Below the pieces are notes generated by a model. It ran no database searches. It had not been told where the DNA came from and saw only the letters and a list, made by a program, of their open reading frames with translations. This document shows positions 35,169-47,854 of a DNA stretch of 64,000 bases, piece after piece (the stretch's first letter is position 1; every line of letters starts with the position of its first letter). This DNA is from Mytilisepta virgata (Eukaryota > Mollusca > Bivalvia > Mytilida > Mytilidae), in contig CM051510.1 of assembly GCA_028015205.1 (NCBI GenBank), positions 31,992,580-32,056,579 of the forward strand, written 5' to 3'. Made by a program: the position numbers and the translations under genes.

Positions 35169-35411
35169 TCATGTGACCTGTCTAAATATATCTCTACCAT
35201 ACAATTCCCTGTAAGCCCTAGATAAAACTATTTTTAACACATGGTCATCTTTATCATTAATGACGAAATTTATCTCGGACATCTTTGATAAATATAAACG
35301 TGGACAGCACACGCATCCACACACTAAAAATGCTTTTATCGTCTGATTATTGGATATATTTGTGAAATTAAGCATCGCATGCCCTGCCCAAGAATTGGAA
35401 CAATTATTTTC
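35169..35411 (-). CDS. Open frame with protein-like composition (uncertain)
   Basis: The minus strand is open for about 80 codons to a TGA at 35169. The frame includes NSWAGHAMLNFTNISNNQT, then a Cys cluster VCGCVCCPRLY and a basic/acidic tail ending YGRDIFRQVT. The composition is more balanced than that of most random frames here. There is no ATG near the start, no convincing acceptor and no recognised domain. It lies in the gap between the two minus-strand genes and could be a chance frame or a fragment of an old gene. Confidence 0.2.
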   Translation of the reverse strand, partial: ENNCSNSWAGHAMLNFTNISNNQTIKAFLVCGCVCCPRLYLSKMSEINFVINDKDDHVLKIVLSRAYRELYGRDIFRQVT

Positions 35412-36415
35412 CAAACATATGCTCGACCTTACTCATGGCATCTTTTGAAAAATTCATCCGTCACTAAGGAAATGGTTACATCTACAATTTCATTTTCATC
35501 TTTATTCTGAAGGAAAAATGTATAAATGCATTATGAAATGTGTATTTAATGAAAGCTTTTTCAGCAAGTTCCAGTTCAGAATTAATTGTAACAATAAAAA
35601 TATTGACAATTTATGTGGTTGTGTTTTCGTCATAGATTTTACACTTTGATGGAACCTTAAGGTCCATTTTGGTAATTCTACGTGGCATACAGTCTACTTC
35701 ATCAGTGGATACATCTTCGGTAGTAACGAACAGCCATATGACAATTGGGTCACGTTGACCTACATTTCACGCTTCATTGACTTTGGTTAAAGTTTGCATT
35801 AACATCCATTTCTGGAATACTACAGCATATATAGACATGAAACTATCAGTTGATACCACCTACTTGACAGGAAAGTTTATGGAAAGCCTGCTACAACATC
35901 CATATTGAGTCACTGTTCCATGAATGACATGGCCGCAACAACTTTTTATAGTCAACATGGCCACCACAAAAAAAATGCTTATTTTCCCACGCTCGCGCGG
36001 GTTCAATGTCTTGTATAACATATATTTATAGTTGACAAATTTTTGGTTTTAACTGAAACAGATATATTACATTTAAGGGTAATATTTTACATTTTTATTG
36101 CCTTAACATGCAAAGGTATCCAACATCTGTCATCAAATATAATATTCTGTGTTTTAAACTCTAAACATGTGCAGCTTCAAGCATTTATATTTTTTTAGTT
36201 CTCCTGTTTTGCTGTAACTATCCTGATTGAAGAAGAATTTAAAATTTTCTCAAATTGAATAAGAACGACAGGATAAATAAGGTTAGGCGGCTACAACTAA
36301 ATCATTATGAATTGACAGAAACAAAATTCTAGCCTATGAATTTTATCAGGAAATCATAGCATACTGCTACGCCTTCATCAAAAACACAGCCACTATTCAT
36401 GAACCTACAGTACAT
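35412..36415. other. AT-rich intergenic spacer
   Basis: No gene is supported. 35880-36000 contains repeat-like phrases ('catattgagtcactg', 'acatggccgcaacaac'), but I saw no second copy. Confidence 0.35.
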
Positions 36416-36554
36416 GGCCCCGTTTCACAAACATTTGTATGACTACGATCGATATTGGTTCCTTGACGTCAGTAGAATAAAGACATTGAAAACAGGAAAC
36501 CAGATCACACCTACGACTAATTGTAGTCATACGAATGCTTGTGAAACAGGACCC
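36416..36554. mobile_element. TIR element (139 bp), GGCCCCGTTTCACAAA ends
   Basis: The left arm is GGCCCCGTTTCACAAACATT then TGTATGACTACGAT. The right arm, reverse-complemented, is GGGTCCTGTTTCACAAGCATT then CGTATGACTACAAT. The arms are about 35 bp each. Both strands are open across it (36399-36605 plus, 36405-36590 minus) only because of this symmetry. Confidence 0.8.
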
Positions 36555-37285
36555 TGGGGTAAAAGTTTCAAGTGCAAACCCTGGAAACATATCATACCAA
36601 GATAAATACTAGCATACAGTCAGGAAACAAATTAGAGCATAAGGAATATAAACATATACAGTGAGAGAGTGAATGAGGACAAGAGGAATACAAGCATGCA
36701 GCTAGGGAATTATGAATCAAAACAAGAGATACCAACACTTATAGCTGAATCAAAGGCAATACAAACAGAGAACTTATATTAACCTTCATCCATGTTTTTT
36801 CTGGCTGCCTTCCTACTGTTATTCATTATAGATCATTTATATACTACAGTAACATACATTTGTTTGCCAGCTTATATACTACAATCATTCTGTGATCAGA
36901 ATGTAACCAAACAAATATTAACTACATAATTATTTTGTTTGGCCAAAAATGAGCATTTTTTCCATTTTTAACACACATATATTTTGTCACAGGAGTTTGT
37001 GATGATTCCTCCCAATCTATTTTGCAAAGTCAGCAATTTTAAAAAAAATACAGAAAATTTACATTTGAAAACATATCTGAATGAGATTTAATTCTTGGAT
37101 GATCTAAAGATTTATCCATTGTCCTTGCAATATAAAATTTCAATATTTAATATTTTAATATATTTGTTCACAGTATCTTTCTAATGAAGTACAGAAGTAG
37201 CTTTTTCAGCTAATAATAGGAGGACTCTAAAGCTTACCAAACTATCCAGTGCCACACCGAAAAAAAACTAAAAAAAAAACACTCG

Positions 37286-37390
37286 TTCTTTGCAATAAGT
37301 ATAATTGACTGGAACAACCTGGAAGATAGCACTACACGCATAAAAACAGTAGAGGGCTTAAAAAGAGACGCCCTCCAACAGTTGGACTAA
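37286..37390 (+). pseudogene. Reverse-transcriptase C-terminus remnant (non-LTR retrotransposon)
   Basis: The plus-strand frame reads FFAISIIDWNNLEDST, then TRIKTVEGLKRDALQQLD and a stop at 37388-37390. The pattern FF..(T/S)I.DWN.L followed by a 'tv..fK..L' helix is the usual end of the ORF in CR1/Jockey-type elements and their relatives. An A-rich run interrupts the frame just upstream (37260-37280), and no upstream RT domain motifs were found. It is a 5'-truncated fossil, not a functional gene. Confidence 0.6.
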
Positions 37391-37598
37391 GTCCCGCTGC
37401 TCTCCTTCCAGTCTGAAGAAAACCGTGAATGGTCCCGGCACTGTAACAAGACAGATACAGTTTCTGGATGTTATTTAACAACTGGGTTAATTAATATTTA
37501 TCACCTCTCTTTTAAAATTCTGTTACTATATACAGATAAGCATCATATTTTTAAAAAGTGTGTCAAAAAGATTTCTTCCTTTATTAACATCAAGAATT

Positions 37599-37808
37599 TA
37601 CTGTAAATTCGGAAATTATTGCGATGGTTTTATTATTGCGAAAAATGCGACAGGGTTGTAATCGCAATAATTAAAATTTGCATTTTGGAATTTTTTATAT
37701 GAATGAAGCGGGATTTTTCTCAATATCGCAAAAATTAAAATCGCATTTTGGTCTACAATGACAAAATTGCAATAATAAATGCACGCAATAATTTCTGAAT
37801 TTACAGTA
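37599..37808. mobile_element. TIR element (210 bp), TACTGTAAATTCGGAAATTA ends
   Basis: The left arm is TACTGTAAATTCGGAAATTA then TTGCG. The right arm is its inverse with one mismatch (A for G), giving 25-bp terminal inverted repeats. The interior has repeated TCGCAATAAT/ATTGCGA motifs and no coding frame. The TA at each tip may be the target dinucleotide, so a mariner-type MITE is likely. Confidence 0.87.
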
Positions 37809-40800
37809 TTGGTTAGTTGATTCTAATCCTACACACCATAAGTACAAAACTAAGGAGTATTAAGTGGACATTACAGCTAATAAAACCAATATTTTATTTT
37901 GTTAATTATTAACTTTTCCTACCTCTATAAAGGTTTTATAGTTAAGAAACCAATTTCAATAAAAAAATCCACAATAAAAAAGAAATTAACCTTGGACGAC
38001 AATGGATTTAATATCCACATACTGGTTCAAATCTCTTCACACCAAAGCTGTGAAAATTGCAACACCAATAATAAAAATAATAGTGCCTTCAAGGTAAATA
38101 AGAGTCCTGTTTAATGTCCATAAGGGCACCTGTTACATAGGGGAGATAATTTATTTGACCACTGGTCAAGCTAGTTAGGCAGTGATTTATAGATAACAGA
38201 TTTGTTTGACAACAATTAGCCAGATTCTTATGTCACATATGGGAATGTCTCTAATTTATTTGTGTATTCACATTTCAAATCTGAAGGTCTGTCCTCATTC
38301 AGTTTCTAAACCATATGAATATATAGTTGTAACGCTGACCACAATATAATTTCTGTGAATAATCACAGTTCTGTAGTCAAATCTATGTAAAATGAAAAAT
38401 TAAGTTTTTAATTGAGGTGTGATTTATTAAGTACTAACAAGATAACTGATAAAAATGTGCAAACAGTACATGCACCCATGTGCATGGATAGAAATGAAAT
38501 ACTGCAACCTCAATCCCATCTCATTTTTAGCCATTTTCCAGTCCCTTTTCCTGAATCCACCTGTTTGGATCTTTAAATACAGTGTATATCTCATTAATTT
38601 TAAATAATTGATCTCCACAAATCTGATCTGGGAATATGAAGATTCAATATTCAAGAAATATTTATAATTTTTATTCCTGAAAATAAAGGATGATTCTGAT
38701 TGTCTTCCCAATATGCAATTTTTTTTTTATAACATCATAAGGATGGACACAGGAGAAAAACTCAGATAAAATCTACATGTACAGTTGTCATGAAATCTTA
38801 AACAAGGAGCAATACACCGCATCACAAGACACATATTAAATTTTTGTATACTTATTCCAGAATTTATCTGTTTTTTTATTTTTCTGATTTAAATCTAAAA
38901 GAACTTTAGATGTACTTTGAATCAATATGTTATTTATTGCTTGTAGGAAATGGCAGATGGATTATTTATAAGATAATTTTATATATTTTTATCTTCTCTC
39001 ATCAGGAACTCATCTACCAACATCAACAGGTAGTTAATTTAAGGCTCTGTAAGGCTACTGAATTGAAATGTACATCTGTGTGATTAGAATTAAAGAAACA
39101 TTGAGCAAATTCCTCCAAACAGCCTCAAGGTGGCACAAAAATGCTTATCTCCCGTTCCCACCTTTCATTTTAGCATAAAGTGGGAACCTTTTTTCCCATA
39201 AACTTATTTTGAAAAGTCCTGATAACTCATATATATTATCAACCTCTAAGCAAAGATTTGACACAAATCAAAGTAATACACCTTTACCACAGAAAAAATT
39301 ATACAGCTTTTTATGTGGCTTGGAAAAGGCTATGAGGAAGCAGGCAGCTTATTAATATTTCTTTTTTAAAATAATTATCACTATAAACTGGGACAAAAAT
39401 TTAACCATTCCATCATGATCCTCAATCTATCTGTAAAAACAGGAAGTTAAGATAAATTTCTATGATTTTACTGATATCTATATATTATCTGATGGCTCTG
39501 CAATACTTTTTTAATCATTAAAATTTATAAATATACAACCTGTTTAAGTCATTTTGGAGACTTAATCCTTGTATCAATATAAAATAAAATGACTTGAAAT
39601 CCTATTGATTCATTTATTTTAATACCGGCAAAAGAATACCAAGGCATCAAAACAGTGGGAAAAGTCTACAAATTCGAAGTCCAAGGAAAATACAAAGTCA
39701 GGAAAATGGAACACAACAAACAAATGCCACAAGGACACACATCCAACCAAAAGAATAAAAAACACACAATGAACCAAACTTGGAAATCATTTTTTCAAGG
39801 TTTTCAGCAGTGCCTTATCTAATAAGCTGCCTTCAACAAGAATAATAAATTGTCACTTCGACCACAATAGGGTCGCTGGCACATGAATATTAAATTTACT
39901 ATGTATTTCCTCAGTGAACCTGACGAAACATTTTTTCAAACAGACAGAAGAGCTAAAAAATAAAAACAAGCATTATTTTTCATACAGAAATTGTCATGAT
40001 TGTGGTTCAAAAATATGCTCTAATACATATTTGTCAGCCTCTGGTTGTCATCCTGCCAAAAATATACTATCTTAATGATACAATAAGTGGAGGTCCCAAC
40101 CTATCTCTTTACATTGTACAACAGGTAGTTTCAGGTAATTAATGTCTGAACTAATTAATTACAGGTAAAAATATTTACATAATTCACTGATAGAGCAAAT
40201 TTATGACTGCAGTGGAATGCAGTTACGGACAAATTAGCTTCCTAATAAAATGCATATGTTGCCTCCCAGCCATTGTAAAATTTATTCTCTTGCATGACAA
40301 TTAAGAAATTTGATGTATAGGATAAATTTTTATCCTGTAATTATCCCCCTCTGCAAACTATCTTTTAAGGCTATATTCCTGGATAATCGTTATAGCAACC
40401 CCACATTCGAAATAATTCCAAAGCTGCCAAGTGTAAGATCATAAAGCCATTTACTGAAAGAGTGAAATACAAAGATTCACAATGAATATTAGAGAATTTG
40501 AAAAGTTTTCCTAATTTCCTTGGTTTTTTTGGATGCTATAAGCCAAACGAATCATGTACAAATATTCAACAGAATTTAAATCTAGGATGCCATAGCACCG
40601 ATAAAAAATATGCAGGACCAAAGTTTTGGCAAGATCAATCATTTCATCCTAAGACCCTCCATAAAAAATAGAATACTGACAATGTCAGAAAGGGCCCCGC
40701 TGGCTTGTGTGATTGAACTTATGGAAATCAAAAACACTTCAAAATCTAGTTGTGATTTCATACATTCATTTTATCTATCAAAAAGCATGAAGCTAAATTC

Positions 40801-41571
40801 TCAAAATTTGCCTTTTTCCATATAAAAACAAAAGTTTTTGCTCAAAAAGTGTTTTTTTCCGATTTTCCTCACAATCAAAAGGGACCTTTTGAAATGGTTG
40901 CTGCCTTACTAATTTTCTTAAATGCTGTATACAATTAATACTAATTTCATTAATTCTAAGGAAATGTATCTATTTCTGCATTTAACTTTAAACAAAATGA
41001 AGAATAATTTAACACCTTTATATATATGAAACTGACGAGGCATCTTAATGTAAAAGTTTTATAGCTCTGATAAACTGTCAGAGTAGGTTAGTGAAAGCTG
41101 ATCCTGTATAGTACATTACTTATAGCAGGTATATATATCCCACTGAAGTTAATAAAAAAAATTTTATTGTAATAGGAATATCATAAAGTTATTATCTTTA
41201 ATAAGTCTGACTACAAACAGTAATTTAATGAACAGTGTCAAGGATAAAAGATCCACTTCAACAGTCTCTCAGTTAAAATGTATTTATAAGATCAAAGAAT
41301 TCACGGTCTTCATTTAATATTCAACAATCAGCAAAGACCACATCACAAAATAACCATGAAATAGTCCACCAAAGTACAAGAAGTGAAAACGAAATGAAGC
41401 TTTCCAAATTACCAAATTAACAGATGATTGTAAGAGGCCAAGAAAATAAAACTTCTTGATTGTAATCATAACCAAATCATTGCAAATTCAGAACTTTTTG
41501 TGTATCATCATAACAATCCCTCATTCAAAGACAACATGTCAATATTTAGCAACGTTTTTGCAGTTTTTATT
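37809..41571. other. Intergenic / 3' flank, AT-rich
   Basis: No exon is supported. It contains the repeat at 39628-39740. The 94-codon minus frame at 38427-38711 lacks splice context and domain features. 40610-40900 is a little richer in GC ('cagaaagggccccgctggc'), but its frame is not convincing. Confidence 0.35.
39628..39740. repeat. Diverged interspersed repeat, related to 119-235
   Basis: It carries 'taccggcaaaagaatacc', 'agtgggaaaagtctaca' and 'agtccaaggaaaatac', in the same order as 119-235. Confidence 0.5.
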
Positions 41572-41717
41572 TCACTTGTGGTAGTGCTGATAGGCTGATG
41601 GGTCATAAATTGCTATGTTGTTCATTTCTTGCTTGCCCGTGTCCATAGTACCCCCCTCTTTAATTACTATGACCGATGTGCCTTTTGTAATATACAAGTC
41701 ATGTACAAGTAATATAG
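41572..41717 (-). CDS. Terminal exon of gene X (C-terminus, TGA stop)
   Basis: On the minus strand a good acceptor (AATTTCTTTTTCCAG) is followed by two bases and 47 codons to TGA at 41572-41574. The peptide starts ILLVHDLYITKGTSVIV, passes through KEGGTMDTGKQEMNN and ends IAIYDPSAYQHYHK. It is clearly richer in GC than its surroundings and of normal protein composition, with no transmembrane helix. Its two leading bases complete the codon begun by the last base of the exon at 46827-46885 (G + CT, Ala), so the two exons join in phase. An AATAAA overlaps the end of the ORF (41566-41571, minus); if used, the 3' UTR would be very short. Family not recognised. Confidence 0.75.
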
Positions 41718-42009
41718 CTGGAAAAAGAAATTATAATGTGACTTTGTAAGTTTAGGTTATTATTAATTAAATCGCACATTAAATTTTTAATTTTTAATAT
41801 AAGGGCAGGTGGAAAAATATTTTTAGTTTTATTTGGTATTGAATTTTTTCATACCATGTACATTAAATATTAACAAACATTTTGTTCATCACACAACAAA
41901 AATATGAAAAGGAGGAAAATTTGGGTAGGGAATAAATTTAGGGATTGGTGGGGACATAACATTATTTTGTCTTACAAAACATTAAGCAATAACAATAGCA
42001 TAATTTGGT

Positions 42010-42393
42010 CATAAGGCCAAAGCAAGTTAATTCTATGTTTGGCGTCATCGCCCGCATTGGATTTTCTTAATAAAACAAACAAGGTAATTCATCATTGTTC
42101 TGTCTTTTTACGTGTACTATACATGTAGTTATATCTCTTTTTTATGTCTAATATTGAAATGTCATTGAAAAGAATCTGCATATGATGGTTGGAAATGAAT
42201 GTCTAGTCAATTTCTAAAACTTTCCTTTGGTAACTCCAAAGTCTACATGGTGTAGGTCAAGGAAAGTTCAGCTTTACTGTTAGTTTCCATATTTGTTTTA
42301 TTTTGTTTTTTTTTGTTTGTTAGACTAATACCCTCCCCCATTTGAAAAAAAAAGTTGACGCCATACAAAGAATTAACTTGCTGTGGCCTAATG
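42010..42393. mobile_element. TIR element (384 bp, about 40-bp arms)
   Basis: The left arm is CATAAGGCCAAAGCAAGTTA then ATTCTATGTTTGGCGTCATC. The right arm, reverse-complemented, reads CATTAGGCCACAGCAAGTTA then ATTCTTTGTATGGCGTCAAC, about 35 of 40 bases matching. The interior is T-rich with no coding frame. It is a MITE-like insertion in the last intron of gene X. Confidence 0.85.
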
Positions 42394-44908
42394 TATGATC
42401 AAAAATATCAAATCTGTTAATCCCTGTTGATCTTCATTTATTCTTTAATCTTGGAAAATATTCCGTGTATTCGATTCTGTTCCCTATCCCAAAGACAAAT
42501 TTATTTAATGCAATTAAATGTTTTTTACAGCAAAGAAAAGGTAATATAAATCCTACTTAAAACATAAGATTTACATAGAATTAAGCAATTAAATCTGAGC
42601 TGTTGGCATTAGCAGGTTAATTTACTCTATTAATTCCTTTGACTTCAAACAATCTTTTTCAGAAATGGCTTGGGCTTTGAGACATCTTTTTATGTGTACT
42701 CAAATATGTTGCTATTTTTTTTCATAGTTTTGAGGGGGGAAGGTGCTGCTGCCTTCTATTTTATGCTAGCTAGAACACAGTTAATACATCTTACTGTCAT
42801 ATTTAAATATTTCACTCCATCCTAACTACAATGTATTATTATATGATTAAAAACTTAATTAACTATTAAAAGTATATTAACAGCATAATACAGACTAATT
42901 GTTAAAATTCCATTCAAATTAAGGAGTATATATGTAATAAACATTATGGTAATAAAAATTAATGGATTAAGTGCTTGAAAAAGGAGTGAAACAAATGTAA
43001 GTCTGTTTTTAATCAAATATATGAGCCAATTATTGGTGAAATAAACATGAAACTTAACCAAACAAAATTAAATCGTGTTATACTAAAACAAGAAATGAGC
43101 TCAAAAATTGAGAAATAATTTATTAAAAATCATGAATTTTCAAGCCGCCATGAATTATTTCTTTTCTAATACAACAGCTTCTTCAAAATTTGAAACACCG
43201 CAACATAGGTATTGAGACACAAAAAGGCCATTGCACAAAGCAAGTTATACTATGATGTCATTTAAGCTTGTTGGAAACTTTACTATGATGTTGCCAAACA
43301 AGCATTCTGACATCTTTGATGTTGGAATCAAAATATACATATTTTACCATGGATCTAGACTGAAAAGCATTTGGAGCAGGTCATATAAGAATTTACAGCA
43401 AACCACTTTTTTACATCACTCTTTGGAGAATTCACACCAGCCTGAGCAAACACATCAGACCAACTACCTGCCTAGCCAACCAACCATACATTCCATACTA
43501 ACAAATGCCTTTTTTACCACTGGAAAAATAGTCAATAAAACAAGAAGCCACTAACAGTATCTTTATTGCTGTTCTTCATGTTAAAGTCAATGTAAATATT
43601 GAAGATCCAAAAACCAAAAATCCTTATAGTAAAATGAAGATTTTTTCTGCTTTGGTCGAAAATAAACCGGAAAACAAAAATTTTGGGGGGGATTTTTGGT
43701 AACAGAAGGAGAGAGAAGAAAAATTTTCAGACAATAATGGACATAAAATATTTTATTCTTTTTAAAAAAAACCTAAAGTTAAAACTACTTAGCCAGCCAG
43801 ACTGCCTGAACGCCCCCCTACTCCAAATATTTTATATGTAAGTGTATTTAAACAAATTATATGCCCTACCTGTATATAAAATGTATATGTTTTGTATGAC
43901 TTATTCCTTAGTACAAAATGTCTTGGAAGAGTCGACATAACATCATATCGTACTGACAGAGAATATTTATATGGTTATCTTTATCCTTAACACAAGTATG
44001 AAATCTATTGACATCAGATTTTCATCTAAAACAACCATTTATTATGAATATGTGTGAATCACTAACAACCCCCTGAAAAGATAAGTTATCAAACTTTCCA
44101 TTTAAATAAGTAAATCTACAATACATATAGGTACTTAACAGAATTTTCACTTTTTATTATGTGTTAATTTACCATTTTGAACATGTCATAAAATTCTGAA
44201 GTATCCCCTTAAATAATAGTAGAGTGGTTAATTTTTGTCCTCAGAATGAGGTTCTCATCGTAATGTACTCAATAGCTGGGTCTTTACTCAACATGGGTGC
44301 AAGTTATTCAAAATCATTCAAAATGGTCCTGTTTGTTAATTACGAAACATTCATTCATGAAAAATGAAATAAGTGGATTGTGTTATCAAAATATTTACAA
44401 ATAAACACGTCAAGTTTACAATTATTGTATTAAAGACTGTTTTTGTAAATGTCGAGGTATAAAATCTATCAAGTTTGTGTTTCAATAGATCAGTAATCCC
44501 TATAATACATTCAGTGACCACACTCGATGCTTTTATTTGTATATATTGTCAATAGAGGGACGTTTAAAATGGTAAATATTTGAAGTTTATGTTGACGTTA
44601 GGGTTTTATTGAGCATATTATGCAATTTTAATTCCAAAGATCAAAATATGATCGACTTAAAAGATTTTAATACAGAGAACGACCATAAGAATATCAAACC
44701 AATACCTGACGTTTAAATACACTTGGTGACGGTTTAACAATTTATTTTGTATACTCCTCTAAAGAAAATGGAACAAAAACAGAAGCAGTAGCAATATTCG
44801 TAACTAATGATAAACAAAATTTCTGCAATGGTGATACGTCTATTTCCTCATTTTGATGTTCACGATGGCTTTAAGACAACAATAAGACAATTTCATAGTA
44901 GCTGCTGA

Positions 44909-45018
44909 CCATCGGAAACCCAGGGCCTGTTGCATTTACGCTTTGCCACAATTACCGACCGTCAGTAATTGTAGTACAGCGTAAGCGCAACCTCCCTCTT
45001 ATTGGGTTTCTGACAATG
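44909..45018. repeat. Hairpin element, copy 2 (relative of 18843-18921)
   Basis: The outer arms GGAAACCCA / TGGGTTTC and the inner arms TTGCATTTACGCTTTGCCAC / GTACAGCGTAAGCGCAA form a long imperfect hairpin. The phrases 'ccatcggaaaccca', 'ggcctgttgc' and 'acgctttgccaca' parallel the copy near 18.85 kb. Confidence 0.65.
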
Positions 45019-45049
45019 TAATAGACTATGTCCAATACTAAAAAAATTT

Positions 45050-45200
45050 TTGATACAAATTGTGATGCACAAGATGTCGAAGACCAAAACAATAATCCAA
45101 AAACGCTGAAGAGCTAAATGCCAAAATGACCAAAATGATAAAGCCAAAACCATCTGCCGACAGAGCTATGCACAAGGGAGATAATCCTATCTCTTTGCTA
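45050..45200 (-). repeat. 'gatgcacaagatgt' interspersed repeat, copy 2
   Basis: It contains 'attgtgatgcacaagatgtc', 'gaagaccaaaacaataatcc', 'cgctgaagagctaaatg' and 'gctatgcacaagggagataat'. It is related to 32218-32450 and about 54880-54960. Confidence 0.5.
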
Positions 45201-46669
45201 AAGTAAATATTTTAATAACAATTAAATCTAAAGTATTATCCTCAGACTAGTATAGAAATATTAGCAACTGAGCTGGTGCTTCCCTAGGGAACTTGAAGTC
45301 CACCAGCAGTAGCATCGGCTCATTGGTAAAAATAAATTCTCTGATAACAATTTTAATGTAATATTTTGTTTCTCACCAGTTATGTACAGTGTTACTGTTT
45401 CTGTTTTGATCCTTTGATTTATATCTAACACATTTATCTCAAATTTCCTGATATTTCAAAGTATAAACTAAAATAGTTCGCAAAATATTTACTCCTGGTA
45501 TTTCAGAATTCTTATTATCTTCAAGAAAATGTGTCAACTATGCCAAGGTACCAGTAATAGTAAAATCCATTGTAATACAGGTGTCTGGGTCTTCAGATGT
45601 ACAACTTTCTATTGTACAAAGTCAAAAGACTTGTTTTAAGTCCCTATGTAAGTTTCAACTTTTTAATTTTTTCTATGAAAATAAAGCACTTCTCTATCCA
45701 TACTTATTTACTATCAAAAACTGTAATACTATCAAAAACTATAAAATGTAATTATTAAAGGGACAAAACATTGCATAGAGACTTATGGCAAGTTGACACT
45801 TTCTATTGCTTAAAACAAACCAAACAAGGTCACTGCCACTGACAAAGGTCAAATATTTTAAGAAAAATATTCCATCATGTATAGCTGTCCCATCAGTTTA
45901 ACTACCATGTTTGTATAAACAAATCTTCCTAAAACATCAAAACACATCAAATTTCTATCCTCTTGTATCTTCAAATAATTCAAATACTATTTGCCTGTTT
46001 ACAATAACATAACCAACTTCAAAAGTTTAAATATACATGTATGGTCACAAGCCCAAGATAAAATGGGTTAATTCTTATGAAATTTTATCACGTTTGAAAC
46101 AGGGGTATATTTTTATCAAATATAAGCACCTAAAATCAAATCATTGACTTTTGTATGTATTTACATGTACAATGCACGCCAAAATGTAATACATATAAAT
46201 GTATCTATATAAAGGTATTAAAGAGTTATAATCCTCAAACGGTTTTTTTTTCATAAAGGCCATTAATCATCCTTTTTTGCAGTTTTCAGATAAAATGATA
46301 ATAAGTAACAATTATGATATAATGGATTATATATAGATATAATTGTGACATGAATGACATTTAGAAAAGAATTTCGCTCAAATTGGTGCTTGGAACTGTC
46401 TTGAACTTGCAATGAGGTGAAAGATATATCCTCATGTTGGGGTCTTTTATACTGCGACTTTTAAATGGGCCTACATACATGTACATACAAAATACCAAAA
46501 TCGAAGGAGAAGGTAAATTTTTGAGAAAAAAACCAGACTGAACCACAGAGGGTGGGGGGGAGGGTGTGTATCTGAATCATCAGAAGCTGATATTTAATAT
46601 GGTAGATTAAATAATAAGGCCTTTTTAACACCAGGCGACTTGTTTGCAATATTCTTAGACTCATTGGGG

Positions 46670-46790
46670 AGGGGGGGATACACAGCAATCCAAAGGGAAT
46701 ACGTACAAGACAACACCAAACTAAAGTGAAACCCACATTGAGATTGACATCAGGTGCTCCGGAAGGGAAGCATGTCCTGCTCAATAATTT
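46670..46790 (-). repeat. 'gcaggacatgctt' family repeat, copy 3 (inverted)
   Basis: Read on the minus strand it gives 'gagcaggacatgcttccctt', 'ccggagcacctgatgtc' and 'gggtttcactttagtttgg', the same order as 26939 and 24200. The minus-strand open frames at 46361-46784 run through it. Confidence 0.6.
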
Positions 46791-46826
46791 ATAAGTCTTA
46801 TTGTAAAATATAATTAATTACCTTAC

Positions 46827-46885
46827 CTGTTAATATTTCTGCATCCAAAATGGTTTCAGCCTGTTTTACACAATACTCAAAATAT
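46827..46885 (-). CDS. Internal exon of gene X (59 bp)
   Basis: On the minus strand an acceptor (AATTATATGCAG) and a strong donor (ACAG|GTAAGG) bracket 59 bases. Only one frame is open. It encodes YFEYCVKQAETILDAEILT, which looks helical. The exon starts with one base that completes a codon and ends with one spare base. That spare G joins the CT of the exon at 41572-41717 to give Ala. The tight splice edges, the single open frame and the phase match make this a likely real exon. The preceding exon must end with two spare bases: 59381-59412 and 48701-48827 both do. Family not recognised. Confidence 0.7.
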
Positions 46886-47235
46886 CTGCATATAATTTAC
46901 TAAAATATCACAATTATCACTTTTATCATAAACAAACAAGCAATTAAGTGATTAAATCTATCATAAATAGTTTAAATGAAGACAAAGTCAGAAAGGCTTG
47001 ATAAGAAAATTTGGATTTATGATTTTTATAGACACCTAAATTACAATTAATATTATCAGCCCTGGTAAACATAAATGAAGTCTGTAATATTTTAGATTAG
47101 TTCCATACATTTAAGTGGAAAGTTTCTCTAATAATTAATTGTAATAATGCACAAGTTTGTGTTTATATATATGTACAAATATTCCATTGTATAAATTTGA
47201 CACAAGTACTGCAAAAACAATATCATTAAGCTCAA

Positions 47236-47626
47236 GGATGCTCGCTGGTCATGTTTTGGTCTTTTTGTCATATTTTCGGAATCCTCGGGTTTTATCCATT
47301 TCTTAAACATGAAATTTTTTGCCCATGAACCTCCACTGTTTTCTTTTATAATTCAATCATATATACCTTAAAATGGTATTTGACAAAATTTTATGAAATC
47401 CTTTTTATTTTTTCATACATTTTTGAGAGACTGAAGTTGCCAATGCAAAGACAATGAAAACACCAGAGAAAACCCATTTCCTGCAAATCGTAAGGAGTTA
47501 TAGCTCTAAAATGAGCACACGAACCTATATTTTTTTCTTGCTTATTTGTTTACTATTCATATGTTCTCTCAAACTTAAACACCTATTTAAAATCCTGTTT
47601 ATTTCCTATTAGACCAGCGATCATCC
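47236..47626. mobile_element. 391-bp TIR element, copy 2 (nested)
   Basis: It has the same ends and exactly the same length as 28336-28726, and the internal sequence is nearly identical throughout, including the A/T-rich segment and 'gaccagcgatcatcc'. The flanks TCAA (47232-47235) and TTAA (47627-47630) are a decayed 4-bp duplication. It is inserted inside the foldback element 47051-48089. Confidence 0.9.
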
Positions 47627-47854
47627 TTAACAAACTCTGAAGACTTTGCACATTATAGCACATTAAGCCTTCTGCAAAATTCCAAAGAAAGAACAACTGT
47701 TTGTCTCCTTTTGCCTTAATTACCCATACCTAACACAACAAAAATGAAATGACTAAATAGACTCTCCATGATGTACACAAGTGTGTATAAAAGTCATATA
47801 AAGGGCAAGCAAGAGATGCCCTTTATGAGATAGTGTTTTTACACAGAGGTTAAT

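Larger units (their letters stand above)
41718..46826 (-). other. Last intron of gene X (about 5.1 kb)
   Basis: This is inferred from the phase-compatible exons on either side. It holds the TIR element at 42010-42393, a hairpin at 44909-45018, the repeat at 45050-45200 and part of a 'gcaggacatgctt' repeat at 46670-46790. The rest is AT-rich with nothing recognised. Confidence 0.6.
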
